Assembly (NCBI GenBank): GCA_034190875.2
Contig: CM067354.1
Span: 47,939,763 to 48,003,762 of the forward strand
DNA length: 64,000 nucleotides
Origin: Urechis unicinctus
Lineage: Eukaryota > Annelida > Polychaeta > Xenopneusta > Urechidae
Direction of reading: 5' to 3'
Within the stretch, counting starts at the first letter, position 1; each line of letters begins with the position of its first letter. The notes under the pieces were generated by a model. That model was not told where the DNA came from. It saw only the letters and a list, made by a program, of their open reading frames with translations, and searched no databases. Shown piece after piece: positions 29,307 to 44,371 of this stretch. A program made the translations under genes and the position numbers.

Positions 29307-32300
29307 CAGGCACCACTTTCTGCACACACTATGCATCTAAGCGTCAACGTACAAATGCAAATACTTGACAGTTCACACTCCAATACATACTTGTATCATT
29401 AACGCTAGGAAGCATGACGACCAAACGTAAAATGAAACATGTTGAATAGGATACAGCCGTATTTATAAGCCGCTGTTCAGGTGCAATTACATACAAAAGG
29501 TGCAGGGCACGTTAGTATTAACAGCTGGTTCATTGTCGACATAATATTACACAGTTGATCCGCTTACTAGACATATACCGAGTGAAATATGGTTGAATAG
29601 CTTATACAAAATATAGATTGTTGCATCAAGAGGAATAGGAGATGATATTGAGATAGTGGACTTGTTTTGCCTGCTAGACAAATTCCTATGTGACAATATC
29701 TGCGCTCAAACATCGTATTGCCAATGTATCTTGGTGCACAGCAGCTTTCTGCAATAACCGTATCCATGGTGATATCAGGTACAGGGCAATCAATTATTTA
29801 CTCTCGGCCAAAAAGTAATTGACAGTGTCAAGGAATAGTTAATATCCTTTGAGTGGCAAATCAAGTCAGGGAACCCCAAAAGACATTGTTATGGATATAG
29901 ATTAATTCAAACACCACGCCTGTGAGTTCTTTGCTCAACTGGCTGAATTTGCTTCACAACATGCCCCTCGCATAAAACAAAGTTAAGCCAAGAGATGTTA
30001 TAAAGCGGTTGAGCTATTCATGATCAGCTCAGTATCAACTGGTGCGCGAAGAGACTGACTCCCGCGGACATTTCGACTACTTTGCTACGCTCCTTCTTCC
30101 GAGGTCGATATTTCTGATTGATAATATCTGCGCTTACTGCGCTCAAACATCGTATTGTCAATGTGGGTGTGTGACATGGGCTAGTGGAGCGGATATTCGT
30201 AGGAGGATTGAATAATTTGCGGAATAAGGGGAAGGGAAAAGTTGCTAAGGGACAGCATGCTTACAAATTGCGCTGGTGAATGGAATTTACCGAAAATGAA
30301 TAATTTTAAACCGAGTTTATGTTAGTGGGTATAGCGGGGATATATTGGGATTGTGTAAGATGAGGCGAGGTAATATAGGTGAGGAGTTCTATGTGTATGA
30401 TTTCCACTATGCCTCATAGTGAAGTTTGCGTATTGCTAATAGTTTCACTAAGTCACATATCTTCTTTCTAAATGACAGTTACAGTAATCCTTGCTATAGA
30501 AAGCTGTTCTACTGATGTTAATGGACAACACTATCCAGAGTATTGGCCAAACTTGATATTTGATATGAATTATATTAACGTATTGTAAACGGGAATCAAT
30601 TAGGCAACAACGCCGATGTCTTTATGAAACAACCTTCAAACAATATAACAACCAAATATACAAATACATCGCAATGACCCATTCGATGTAGCCGATGTGA
30701 CCAGACTCAAAACCAAACGTGATTTCAGACTGGCAAACCATTAAGTTCAACTGCTGCAAAGATGCATTCCATAGGCAACCATCTCCACATCTTTGGCAGT
30801 TATAAAAGGGCATATCTCAACTAAAAGTTAAGAGTGGCATAAAAACTAGGAAACATTCAAGATGTCAGAAGCCAGCCATAAACTTATATTTAGGTCGGTA
30901 TTTGGGGTCACTTCCAAGTTAATATAACAAAGATTAATTTTAGATGATTGACAGAATGGGGAACATAAGACAAATATATTATAGACACAATTACAACACC
31001 CAAAATATTCCAACCCAGGTATATGTAGGACTGTGTATTCTTGAACATTATAGTGCCTCACATTATAAGAAAATAAATTCAATAAAGACTAATAACATTT
31101 GCTCTGTCTCTCACTAGACATAGTATGGGCAAGCAAAACTAGACCCTACTTTTTTGAATATCATGCTTCCTTGCGTTTGTTATAAGTACGTAAAGCAGAA
31201 GAATACTACATCCCATGAATCAAAGACTCGGCTGGTTGAATGATTAGAGATTATCGTTGTTCTGCGATTCTATGCATATATGGTAAGTGTATAAAAAAGC
31301 AGCTGCATCATTTTCATCAATCACCTTGTCTTGAACATGATGCTTTACGATGTGCGACATTAGCACCGTTTCTTGTTTGGAGTGTAGGTATGGAATACTG
31401 GACTCTCAAACCCGATCCAACCCTTTTGTGTCAACGTTAAATTTGCTTGGTTAACATCAATTGTATTAACATTATCATTAACATTGCATTAAGTGGCAGA
31501 TCTACATTAACAGTAGTGACCACAATAACTTGATGGCGTATCTGTCTGAGAGACGCTTTCATGTAATTACTTTAGCAAACACTGTCAGCAATTTAGAAAA
31601 GATTACTCTCATATCCTCCTTATATAATACAACCTGACGGCATCAGCCGGCGCTACCAGGCACGATCTGAGTGTAGGCTGGAAAGTAAAACACATATTCT
31701 AAGCCGATTACTCGAAGAAACCATAAATATGCAAATCTCTGCTAATGAAATGGCACGATTTTCACTGATCTACACTCATCCCACATGACATCTGTACAAG
31801 ACATCCATGCTTATCGATAATCATTTTCCACAGGTTGGACAATACTGTACGTTAGCCAGCATTGCTTTTGTTCAGCTGCTTCTAGCGCCTCTTTTGGCTA
31901 AACACCAAGCGCTCTGCATCAGTTGACAAGCCAAAGCACCCAAACTGAAAAATATGTGTAGCGTTTTGAACGCAATGCAAATGCAAAATATAAATTGTGT
32001 ATTGGAGTATTACGAGATAAAATAGTTGCCTCACATTTTATCTATTTATGATGTGAAACTTTTATGTTGATTAATTGTGAGCGCCATTCATCAACAGAGG
32101 ACCGTTACATCAAGACCGATCATCGAACGTGACAATCTGTCGTGTTTAAATTGTAATGGCTTACATGCGTTCTTCGCGTTATATATGTACTATTGTTATA
32201 TATGTACTACTGCAATCGCTGGAATAGCGAATGCCCATAACTAAAAGCCATCCCGGATTGACATTCAAGTAGTCATTAATTCATTCAACATAATCAATGT

Positions 32301-35300
32301 ATTTTTAAATCGTAGAGGTAACTACAATATCGCAAAGAATGGTTTCATGCATATATATTAACCCATTTTCTAAGAGACATCAGAAAAAGTTTGTCCGTCC
32401 GTCAGTCATATAGTATCCGCCACCGTTCTATCTGCCACCTAGAGCTACAAACATATGTCCTACATAACCCTCTCATGCGTACATATCATATGATGAATAT
32501 CACCCGAACCCGCGATATTAATAATGGTACTAAACTGCACAATAGATTGCTATATTCAAGTTTCCATTCTCTCTACAAGGAGCTACCTAATATACTCTCT
32601 CGTTACGTTCTTTGTATTTATTATGTTGCAAAACATCCCATTAACTCTGAAAGCCAAAAAACAATAGACATTATGTACCATTAGGTTGGCTTTGAAAGGG
32701 AATGAAATGTTTCACTTAACCCCCAATAATGAGTTGACAGAGTCCGATTGACGGAACCGTTTGGATGAACTGATGCGACGACGGAACTGTACTTTTTTTA
32801 TGCCACGAATTTGCGTTACCTGTTGTTTGTTGAGCCAACAACAGACGCCACAAGGAATGTTGTTGAAGCATTGACAAAAGATTTCGCTTCCTACGAACGT
32901 CTGTTAAGACCCAATAACAAAATTCACAACCCAGCCTGCTTGCTCAGTAGGATGATTGCTAGACCGATGATATCAAATCTCAAACCAATCCATCCCCCAA
33001 CTCAGTCGGACTACCTAAAACCAACCGAACTATATCACTGTCCAGAAAAAGAATGGAACGCAATTTCACCTCACAACCTTCGAGTCGGCTTCGAGCAATT
33101 CAGAATCAATTTGTTTCCCGATCTTCCACCAGTGTAATCTTAAAGAGAAGTTCAAAGAGGTTAACAGTTAGTTGAAGTCTCTGGAGGGGCTATCTGCATC
33201 ATGTGATCAATTCGATACATATATATATATGTCCGTGCGTATCACAATTTGTATATATGCAAACATATTGAAAACGTATAATATATGTGTAGATAGTGTG
33301 TGTATTCGTTTGCGTACATATATAGGGGAATAAACACACATATAGGTAACAGTTGTTGTTTGCCGTTTAATCCTTTCTTTGAAAGTCTGTTGAGCATAAT
33401 ATATGTTTTTATTTGACCCTAGATGCCGTTGCGACTGTGAAATATCATATTGATAAAATATGCAGTTTCAGCATTTACGCCTACGTAATGAATGGAAACG
33501 TACACCATTGACAAGTGAGCGTTATTATTAACCAAACATTACCCAACATTCAACCTCAATGGAAGCAAGGTCCTACAGAGAGCCGAATTTCATAATATGG
33601 ATACTGTTCGGCTTAACATATCGGAACAAGTAGCTTCGCCTGATTTCTCATGAGGGGCGCCTATGTATTGCCCGATTATAGATTGTAGAGCCATCCTTTG
33701 ATAGTGTACAGAAATCTTGTTCAACCTCTTTCTTTTGCACTTTATGCGCAACCATGAGACAAAAAGACTAACGTAGGGAGTTGATATACAATACGTGGGT
33801 GTTTCTACAAAGAGACTTTCAAAATGGTCTGCTATTTTGCCGACTGCCACCAGACTATGTTAGGATTGACGCTGCATATGAGAACTGAGGCCAGGAGATA
33901 GGACTGGCCTATGGAGTAAGATGACTTGCCTCTCGCTTTCCGTTGCTCTCGACTCAAGTTTTGACGAAACGAGTTCATCAGTGGCAAATTCTAGCATATG
34001 TATTTCAGTGCTCTTTTCGGACATATTGGTCAAAAAGGCTACCCATAATATGAAGCAAGATTCCCCCTACCGAGACCCTAAAGAAAGTAACACATTTATA
34101 TTGACTGGATCGAATTAGATATGACTCCACCATCCTAGTAGTCAGGTAGTAATTACCCGCATATTGATTTAGCTGACGTGACAGTTGAGTGGCGTATCTA
34201 CACCGGGACATCCACATTATGACCACATGATAAGGCACGCGAGAGGTCAACAAGAGCTTTGGTTAAGCAGAGATAGTTATCGAGGGTCACGACGGGAGGC
34301 CAGAGACAGCGATTAAGTGAAGTCGAACGGCTCGAGAGTATCTGGTGTGGAGGAATGAAACGAGGAATGAAACGAGCGCCATGCATCAGCACTATGAACA
34401 CGCTATTATTTGATTCGACCGTTTTTAGTGTTGTTTATTCAATAAGTTCTATTGAACACAATATATATGTGTATTAGACCGCCATTAGTCGCAGGAGTTT
34501 ATTGCTACACCGAAATAAACGTTAAGGCTGGATTGCGCTCATATTATATCAATAAATATTGTGTTAAGCCAAATACAATAAACGTTTGTGTGTATCATGC
34601 ATTTATAATGCTCAAAAGCGCAATTCATCCCAATGTACAGTCACTCTTTCCAGCTGTCTGGGGTGTACAATTCGTGTACAGCCAACAGATGGCATCAGTC
34701 AATCACAAATCGCAAATAGAACAAAGAGAGGAACAAAATATCGATGTAAATGCGGCTCTTTTTACTAAATGATCTAAATACCAGCGTATTCGTAGAAGAG
34801 TATCATCCTGTGGTTACTGTACGATCTGAATATTTGAGTGACTGCTGCAAAAATCTACGTAATTCTGACATGATAAACCGCCCTACTTACAAAAGTACAT
34901 TGTGCATTCGTGCATTGTTTTTAACATATTTGCTGTGATAATTGAGTGCAGTGTGGTTGATATTATCTATTCGAATGCTACATGACGACTAAAACTGCAG
35001 TTTATATAGAAATATACCATGTGTAACAACTTTGTGGCTTGCCGATAGCCATCTATCAAATCAATTCATTCAGAAAGCTAACATGGCTTGTTGCGGTACA
35101 TACGTTGGCTTCTTTCTAGTTTTAAAGTCATGCAAATATCCTATCTGAGAAAGATACCTGAGGTATATTGAACCAACATCACCGGCTTGTTACTCACGAT
35201 TCACTCTAGTATAACGAAGTGCGTTATTCGAAACTGACACTTGACGGCAGCAAATTCAGATGTTGCGTGCGCTAATAAAAAGCAGACAGGGTAAAACTTG

Positions 35301-36146
35301 CATTTCAATCTGAAGTCGTTGCTTTTCATGGCGGCTTCAGTGGATGTATAAACAGGGCGACAAAATGATTGTGACTTTTCAATGCACCTTGAAATCACCA
35401 AATGCCGTTTGCAGAAGTGATACTAAAGTAATAATCTATTTATTTTATCTCCTGATATCTACCACCTACTTTGACAAGAACAAAATCCACAGGCAACAAT
35501 GAAAGTTCGTAAAGCAACCACGTATATATTAAAGTCATATTATTTTGACTTTTCGGCGACCTGGAACAGCTACTGCAAGATTTATTGTGCAAAGCTCATG
35601 TCTAATTAGGACGAAATGCTGCCATAATACAATATCAACCCATATCATCAGAAACCAGTGGGCAGGTTATATGGGCATTGGATACCTCTTAAACATGGTT
35701 TGCCAATAACAGCTAGTGTATATGTATCAAAGTTATTTCATGGTAGAACTGATATCCGTGAAATACATTTCAATATTGTCACTAACAAAACGTTGCGAGA
35801 ATGGATTCTGCATCGCACATCATACGTAATTATGTTTGTTTACCAAATGCCTCGCAGACAGACATATTATCATTCCTGTAATACTGGTTAACAAATGTAC
35901 GATTCTGGAGGACAAGGTGGTATTAAATCTTTGTCGAAAAAGATTGATTGGAGCGTGTTTTGTAACAGAGAACCGTGAGGCATAGTCGCTTCTAAATCTT
36001 GATTCAAAATCATTTAAACTGAAATAGCCACGAACTAGAGCACATTTGTTTTATAATACATTGTTTTCAACAAACTACTGTGTTGTAAACACGAAGCAAA
36101 CTGCGTCATTTCATGCCGGGACCGACGAACACGGTGCTGCGATGCT
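29307..36146. other. Gene-free interval
   Basis: About 6.8 kb without a recognisable gene. A 35 bp segment (AATATCTGCGCTCAAACATC...) at 29694-29728 recurs at 30123-30163 with a 9 bp internal duplication. A 108-codon plus frame at 32811-33137 is somewhat C-rich but matches no family I know. Two small tandem repeats lie near 32178 (GTTATATATGTACTA twice) and 34353 (GGAATGAAACGA twice). Confidence 0.5.
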
Positions 36147-36362
36147 GTAGATCAGATCCGTTGAGAAACCGTTCTGCTCAAAATACGATTACAATGGCTT
36201 TTTTACAGCGGATTTATTACTTATAAGAATCACATTTAGTTGATTGAACATAACTGTCACCTCAACGTTGCCGTACCTGCCGCTCGATGCGGCATTTGAC
36301 TTCCTTCTCTGATATATTGGTAAAATAATGCTTTTTATGCTATCATAATGTATAGTCAATGT
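36147..36362 (+). repeat. 215 bp direct repeat, copy 1
   Basis: It begins GTAGATCAGATCCGTTGAGA and ends in TGTCAATG-like sequence. It matches 36644-36859 at about 90 percent by eye, in the same orientation, 497 bp apart. No coding potential seen. Confidence 0.88.
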
Positions 36363-36643
36363 CCACTAGGGACAATTCAGTGTTTTCAAAATTTGAATAT
36401 CTGTCAGGTGAGGCTATCAACTAAGTCAACACAAACTCATATGATCTTCGTTCCACTGTGTACTTATCATGCAAAAATGTCTTAATTTTAATTAGTATAT
36501 GCAATGAACTGTCAGTGAAATCATCCTGGGCAAAATCTCGAATTCGCGCGTTTAAACAAGACATGATATCATGCTTACAGACAAACAAATCAAACCATTC
36601 TCAAAGCAAGTACAATATGCGAATCTAAATGGAACCAAGCTGT

Positions 36644-36859
36644 GTAGATCAGATCCGTTGAGAAACCGTTCTGCTCAAAATGCGATTACAATGGCTTTTT
36701 TACTGCGGATTTATTACTTTTAAGAATCACGTTTAGTTGATTGAACAAAACTGCCACGTCAACGTTGCCGTAGCCTCCGCTCGACGCGGCATTTGACTAC
36801 CTTCTCTGATATATTGGTAAAATAATGCTGTTTGTGCTATCAAACTGTATTGTCAATTT
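36644..36859 (+). repeat. 215 bp direct repeat, copy 2
   Basis: Second copy of 36147-36362. Differences are scattered substitutions, for example GCTCGACGCGGC against GCTCGATGCGGC, so the duplication is not recent. The 280 bp between the copies is unrelated. Confidence 0.88.
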
Positions 36860-39800
36860 CACTCAAACCAGGGCACCAAAGGCTACTTCATTACTCATTC
36901 TCAGCTAAAAGAAAATTGAGAGTGACAGACTAAGGTAAATATTCATTAAGTGGTAAATCGAGTTGGGGATGCCAATGTGAACATGTTGCTCAGTGCCGAC
37001 GTTTAATTACTTCAAGCGACGTCTCCGATGTTTTTGCTCAGTTCGTGTCAAGATGGCACAATTCACTTCACAACAGAATCTACCATATCATGCTCGCATA
37101 GAGGCAAACAGATACGAAGAGGACTCAGGGACTGCCAAGCTAAATATAAAATGCTAATTAATTATGTACAGCCAGACTAAGGTGGATTTCGCAGCCAAAC
37201 AAAAAACCATCGCTATGTACATTATGGTTATTTGGCTAAATTAAAAGCGGAATGGTGAATGCCTCAAGTTGCTTTCTGTTGATGGCAAAGCTTTATATAT
37301 GCAGTTCAGCATGTCGTCCAAACAGTTGGCGGTAATATATTTGCAAATGACTGCAGATGTACAATGCTAAATTTCTAAGAAAATGTTTTCAAGTAATGTT
37401 TGCTTAATGAATTTGACACCATGCTATTCGTTCCTTTACCGTTTTGGGTGCTTGGAAATATATCATACTTTCTAAGTATCCTCAAAATGTCGACTGCGCA
37501 AGGCGGTATAATTCATTAGCTTATGTAATGAAGAAAATACTATTGTGGATGAATATTGTTTGGGACGGTTAAAATGCATCCATTTAGCGTGTCACATAAC
37601 AACATATCGTGCGAAGTTATTAGAGTGTCGTTTATCATTGTTCGGTGCAAGTAATAGTAAATGACGCGCGTTTTATTCATGAAAAACCTGAAAATAAAAC
37701 ATTTTACAGTAGCATATATATAAGCATGTCAAAGACTGACCTCTGAAATGACTTACTGACCCTTCTGTAAATGTTGCTTACTTTATATATTGCAAAGATA
37801 ACATTCATAAGCGCATCATAACACCGTCACAGTTACAGATCGCTAATGTTGGCAATCTAAACCAAAATTACCAGTATGACAAGGTACAAACCCCTTTAAC
37901 TAGGTTGCTTTTTGGAGACTGTTTACGCTCATGAAAGCCAATATTGTTAGGCTGACACACCAGCTCATTCCATTAGGCTGCAACATTGGCTAATTTGGCT
38001 ATACGTATTGTAGGAAACGAGATTCCGCACAGTGGAGTACAATGCGGATTGTTTATTTGTTATAGAGAATCTCTTAACGCTGTGAAATCATTTGCTTTCA
38101 AGCCAAATCACACGTCTTTGTCATGAAACCATGCTATTTGATTCTTAACCATATTTGGGCTTTGATTCGCAGACTCTTAGTTTGAGCTGGTGAGGCAGTT
38201 AGCCCTAGCAATGAGTTTTTGGGCAGACTCAATGATAGCTTTGCTTGTGTGGCATTGGATGTGACAATTTTGCTAACAGACGTTGCATTTCTGTATTCAA
38301 TACTTGTCAATGGCCAGAAGTATTAGGACTATAGGAGCGTGAAAGTAACGAAATGATTTTGCTCTACTGATATAAATGGAGTACCTGTAAATGTTAGTAT
38401 ATTTTATTTCTCGTGTTAGCTGCATTATATGCTGCGTCGTTGAGCAAATAGTACTGCTTATATGCTGTTATAGAGTCAATAACGTGATGTCGTAGAAGTC
38501 CTATCATTGTGCAAATCGATTGATTGGATCATTACATGATTATATGGTTGTTATAGACTCGCCCATGATCTTGCGGTAGCTTAGTGACAGTTGCTATTCT
38601 GAATGGCATACCTTTTGCAAACAGCTTGCTGTAATGATTCGACATAAAAATAGTCTTAAAGATATATACCTCATTTGTCTCTTTGTGAGATGTGCGTGAC
38701 TGGCAGTGGTCATCTATCGGTGCTTCTAGTAACCACAAATATATTGTGCAGTGATGAATGGATTCAACCCAACGTTGTTCAGATCATTATTCCGCTCCCT
38801 TCGATGTCCGTGTCTTATCTCTCTCCGCTATAGGGGTCAGCTACTCCGTATCGAGACCGCTGTATCGCACTACCCAATGATAACTTGCTAAAGGGTATTA
38901 TTCCGCGCCAGGTATTGTGACGAGACACATCCCCGCTCGCTAAGTGCTTTGTTCATGCATGATTGCCTGTCGGATACGTTGTTGGCTATTACTGACAATG
39001 TATTGGCAATTGCCCGAGACAGTATGATTTAAGGATAAGAGACCTTGAGCAAATGTAAGCAGAACCTTCCTCCCGCGAGTCAGCTGAAGGACACCCCTTG
39101 CAGGGGACGTATCCTATTATGAAATATATATGGATAATAATAGCTACAATATTGGGGTTACTAAATCTGAAGTATGCCTTCAGCGGTAAATATGACCAGA
39201 GCTCAGTATGTTAAGCGATATGCTATAATATAATATATAATCGTGACAGCACGACTTGCCTGCTTTGTTAGTATAACATCATGATTTGAATATGTTTGAG
39301 AACAAGTCGCCATTACATGGCTTTATGTCCAGACACACACAAACAAACTTTTAACAGAAACACCATAATATCCTGTTGATAATCCTATCCAAATAATTAG
39401 TCATTCAATATGTTCTTTCTTTTAAGACGTGATTTATTTATAACTTTGGTCAAATACCGGCAGTCGTGGAATATTTATTTGTAGTTGCCTTGAAGCAGAA
39501 GGGAATACCCAGCTATTACTGTGATGGTACAGCATCTGCAATATAATAAAACCTTTGATTTCGTTTGTTGACTACCTTCAAATTTTACAGTATGCTCGAT
39601 CAATATTCGTAGCGTTTTACATTTCAAAATACTTGAAATCAAAGATTGGCAGTACATCCTATGCTCCACTTTGGAGAAGATACAGGAAAGCGCGTTAGAT
39701 ATTTGGCAATCTACCATAACAGTCAGTCCTAGTGTGCCTGTCCGTTCCCGGAACATCCCTTCTCATGGATCCGTTCTTACGGTACTATATATATAGGGTT

Positions 39801-42800
39801 GCAACTAGCCACCGCACATTAGTGAGGGTTACGACCCACTAAAGCGCTCCGGTGTCGACTACTAAGCCGTGACAAAGAGCCTTCACCGTATCAAGGCAAG
39901 CACTAAGCAGTCGTACCATTTACAGTCGTTTCTTCTTTTTTATGAGGCGATCGGTTCCAACATGGACGGTACAGCATATTTCCTTTTATAGACATTCTTT
40001 ATGTGTCATTGTTGTTACCCAATTGAGCAGAGCGTTCAACTTCTGTGAGTACTTGGAATCAATTTTAAAGGTTGAGTTTAATTTCCGAATAACATTTTAA
40101 CTTTTAGTGAAATCTTACAGTAATTACAATCGACATCAAGCTAATAGACTATTCCATGACAATTATTATTTGATGGGTAAAGCTATGCCGCCCTATTTTC
40201 TTTCTTGTTATGGCTTTTGCTCTGAGTCTCGAGTACGCAGAACTGCGATGCTGCAAATAAAGAAATCTAAATAGATGTTACTTAATCCATTAAACATTTG
40301 GTAAACCTATATGATATCCCGTCCTAAACGTCAAGCGAGATAGTTGTTTTAACAAGTGCAAGTTTTTACTCGTACCATAAAAATGTCATACCTATAACGG
40401 CCTTTGTAGCTCGCCTCTGAACTTTTTCCATTTTGTCTATGTCAAGTTGAAGGCATAGTGGCCTCGCCTAAGTTGCATCTATGTAAGGGAGCCCAGCATT
40501 TGCCTAAATAAGCTTCATTCCAATTGGTTAGTAAACGTTCGTCTAATAATTCCTAGAACTCTTTTTGCCTCTACGAATGCGTTATTGCATCGCTTTCTAG
40601 GTTTGTAGGATTGTTTATTATAGCAAATAAATCCCGTTCGTCAGACATCTCCTTCTGGGAAGAATAGCCGATTCGGTTATCCCAAGTACTGTTGTTGTCA
40701 GTCTTTTCCCTATTTTAGTGCGCTATGAAGGCTTCGTTGATCGTAATTAGACCAGTTTCTTGCCCTCACTCTGGAGCAAAGTTTAATGTGAACATTATAT
40801 CAATAACAGTATTTCGATCATATACCTAGATTCTACATATCATTTTGTTTCTACGTTGATGGTCTTTGAATAGTACCAGAATTTCATGCCCTGTCCTGTA
40901 GTCATGTTTATCCTACATTTGGCACAACATTCGCAACTTTTCTTTTGGGTTAAAATAATTTCCGCCGACTCAGGCGACCTGACCGTTTGGAATGCTCACA
41001 ATATAGCTGGATCAACCAAGTACATGTACTTCACACAACTGTTCTAGAAACGAAGGCAGACCCCTGTTGCATAAAGTTACGATAGATCATATGTGCAGTT
41101 ATTACCACTGAGTGCTTTTCTATCATATGCATATTATGGCACCGCTGCCATGGAGGAGTGATAATGGCTATATACGATCATAAGCAATGAGAATGATTTA
41201 TTCATGAAGAGATATCACTTTCAACATATGTAATAATAATACATTTCATACTGTCACAAGGCCTAAATCAAGGCTTAGGGTCGGTGTCAGAGAGCTGAAA
41301 TTCTAATCTTTATTCATTGTACAATTATAGAAAATAAAATAGTTCTATCTGCCCAAAGGGACCAACATTAACCCTACCCTCCAGATAAAACTACACATCC
41401 AAACACCAGAAAACCGTCGTCGGGTTACTATTCTGAGCATCATTGCACGTACTGACACAGGACTACTAGATTCAATCATTCACTTGCTTTGACACTGATT
41501 GACGATTATACCGGATGTACAAATATTTGTGACGTATATTGCATCATAATTGGTGTACACTCTAAAATTGATTTCCATCATTGTCGTTAGACCTTTGAAA
41601 CAGTTATGTGAGTATTATAACTGACATCGATGCCCAAATCCTGACACTTCTGCCGTAGTTGATTATGCAAACATATAACATTTATCTTCGTCATAAAAAT
41701 CTATTGTTTGTGATATCATGCCGGTCAGGCACCATGACATAGTATTAGACCTCGGCCCCGAAAAGCGGTTAAGTCGAAATATTTGTTTTCATCTCCTTTT
41801 AGTGTACTTGTTAGACTTTGAATTCCTTTTGCGTATGCCACCATTTATCAGAATAATATGACAATTTGATATTGCATGTATGATCATGCGCTTATACGCT
41901 GCATCTAACACGGCATTTTGTTGCCAGGTAGAAGCGACAATTTGCAGCCGAATCCACTGGATGATCGCTAATGGTCATTGCTGGAGTAGAAAATAAAACA
42001 CTGCAGGCTACTTTTTGTAGATATTGTGTGCTGCTCTTTACATGCTCAATGAAGTAAACATTAACACCTTAAACAGTAGAGAGGTAAAATTTTGACGCAC
42101 TAAATTAGGTATAAGTATTTACTATTTTGACATTATCCAATCAACGATAGCCTGATTGCTCATGTGCATCTTGAACATAGAGTCCTCTTGAAATAGTCCG
42201 TATGGACTACTGTATTTGTTGCTCAAAATAAACTGAACCAACATAATGCTTGACATGACTCCTATTTTTGCAAGTGCAATCTCTCCGCATATGTGTGCTA
42301 TACCTAGCCTTTGAGACGTGTTGACGGGAAATATATCGAAACTTTATTGTTCATTATTTGGTTTTATCTGCTGTAATTGTGCACTGTTCATTCACATAGT
42401 GCTGCTCAGCATCCTCCGCAGCCGTTTTTATGCGACTTTGTTGGCTTCATATAAACCCTTTCTTGGTAGAATGGTTCTGCCCTATTCCCGGTGTGTATTT
42501 AGAATACAGGCCATCATGTTGGCGTCCTAATTGTTTTTTAAACCCTGCATTCAATTGGCATTGACCACATGGTGAATATTATGCCGTACTGTGCCATTAG
42601 ACATAAGCTTTGGTGAGGCATCAACCAACAACATGAGGATCTTATTTTTGCTTGCTGTGATGAATCAGGGTGCACTGTTTACGGCTAGATACCAGCAATA
42701 TCTATGCACCATCTTTTACAATTCATATGGCCGCGCTTATATGCAGGCAATATTGCCTCATCGGTAGTGTTCTAGCTTGGTCGTACCCAACCGGTCCAGC

Positions 42801-43102
42801 GATGGTGTGGGTCATAACGATTCGGTAATGCATTGTTGGATTAGAGTTAGTACTAGTGTGCACAATATACCCCGATATATTTAAATGTCTTTGGAGCTCG
42901 ATTTCTTATCTTCTTATTTTGCAACAATGCCGTTAAGGAAGAAAACAACAAGAAATTAACGTTACATGTGAGATTTGTCAAACCTTAGCCAGTATTTTGG
43001 CATATCAGCATCTGCATAGAACAACTCTTGGTTATGTGCTGTTATATAGGAAGCAAAATATACATGCACACTAATGTTGGCAGCCAAAATTTAAAATTTG
43101 TC
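36860..43102. other. Gene-free interval
   Basis: About 6.2 kb with no domain-bearing frame. Two stretches (38.8-39.1 and 39.75-39.95 kb) are mildly richer in G+C, but I recognise neither tRNA nor SINE boxes in them. Confidence 0.5.
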
Positions 43103-43180
43103 TGTGATAGCTTAGGTCGGAAATAGCAATTGCCCTTTCAATTTGACTTGAAGTCAGTAGGCTAATCGACTGTTAAGATT
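43103..43180 (+). repeat. 78 bp dispersed repeat, copy 1
   Basis: Shares AGCTTAGG, GGAAA, AGCAATTGCCCTT and AGGCTAATCG blocks with 43875-43952, at about three quarters identity by eye. Confidence 0.7.
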
Positions 43181-43874
43181 CCTGAAACGAATTATATGCT
43201 TGATTTGATCTGTATAAAGTACTGTAGCTCGTTGGAGGTGGGGCAACTATTATTCAGGATGGGCGGATGAGGATGATATTTTGGAGTTCAGCAGCTTCGC
43301 TAATACGCTTATCTAGCTTTACATTGGATATACATTAATGCATCCATTACGAGCGCATCCTGTCATAACCGTCCATGCTTCTCCGATTAAATGAATGCAC
43401 ATAAATCAGCGGTGCTGTTGTGAGTTAATTGTCAACCTACTTTCTATTTGTTGGAGAAACGTCAGCCACTGAACATTTATATATGCTTTAAGGAAGAGTA
43501 AGCGTGCGTATGTACGGACTTTCCAAGCAACTAATACTTGCTAGGGCATTACGATAGCTGACAGAGTCTTGCTTTCGGCACATTCAGATGTCGTACAAAA
43601 AGAGTGCCGAAGTCTAGGTATTTCTATTAAATGTTTAATCAAAAAACCTTATTTTTGCACTGTAGATGAACACAGGTTTGCTAGATGAATTAACCTTTAA
43701 TTTAATGCACGCAACAAGCATTTTGACAGTGATGACAATTCTTTTTGTGTTAAACTCATCGTGTCTATATTATATTTAGATTTGCCATTAATGTCAAGTT
43801 GCACGCTATATTGTTTTTTGTTCTCGTTTTACAGTGAAGCCGGTATTGGAGCGTTTACTATGTTAGCAATTTTC

Positions 43875-43952
43875 TGTAACAGCTTAGGCCGGAAACAGCA
43901 ATTGCCCTTCTAATTTGCCTTGTATTCCAGAGGCTAATCGGCAACTAAGATT
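43875..43952 (+). repeat. 78 bp dispersed repeat, copy 2
   Basis: Partner of 43103-43180, same orientation, 772 bp away, just upstream of the decayed transposase. Confidence 0.7.
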
Positions 43953-44371
43953 GGTTCTGCTTTGGGTCGAATGACAATAAAAACCTATCCAAGTGACTTC
44001 ACGAGAGCTTTGTAATACCGCAACACCTATGGTAATGATGGCTCTTATGCTTCCTGTGCTTGGGGCCCTGCAAAGACATCATCGAGCAGATGCTGGGGAG
44101 TTTTCCTTGTTTTGAACAAATCTGCGTGAATGAACACCCGAAGATGTAGGATAGCCAACCTTTTACAGGAGCTTGCCACCATGGAATGTGTTAATGGTCA
44201 CAGGATTTGTTGTTAATGGCAGTAGTGTTGTTAGAACACATGTTAATACCCAAAATAATATGTCAATATTCCATCCCATTCAAAGAGGCAATCATGTACC
44301 AGCTGCAAGACGAATGTGGTGGAGCCTACAAACCTCACTGACAACTGCTCGCCAGGGAACACAGCTTTCGT

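Noticed and set aside
32811-33137. 108-codon plus frame ending LFPDLPPV
   Set aside because: Composition is slightly gene-like, but no motif, splice context or relative recognised.
39750-39950. Possible tRNA-derived SINE in a mildly GC-richer patch
   Set aside because: No convincing A and B boxes or cloverleaf found.
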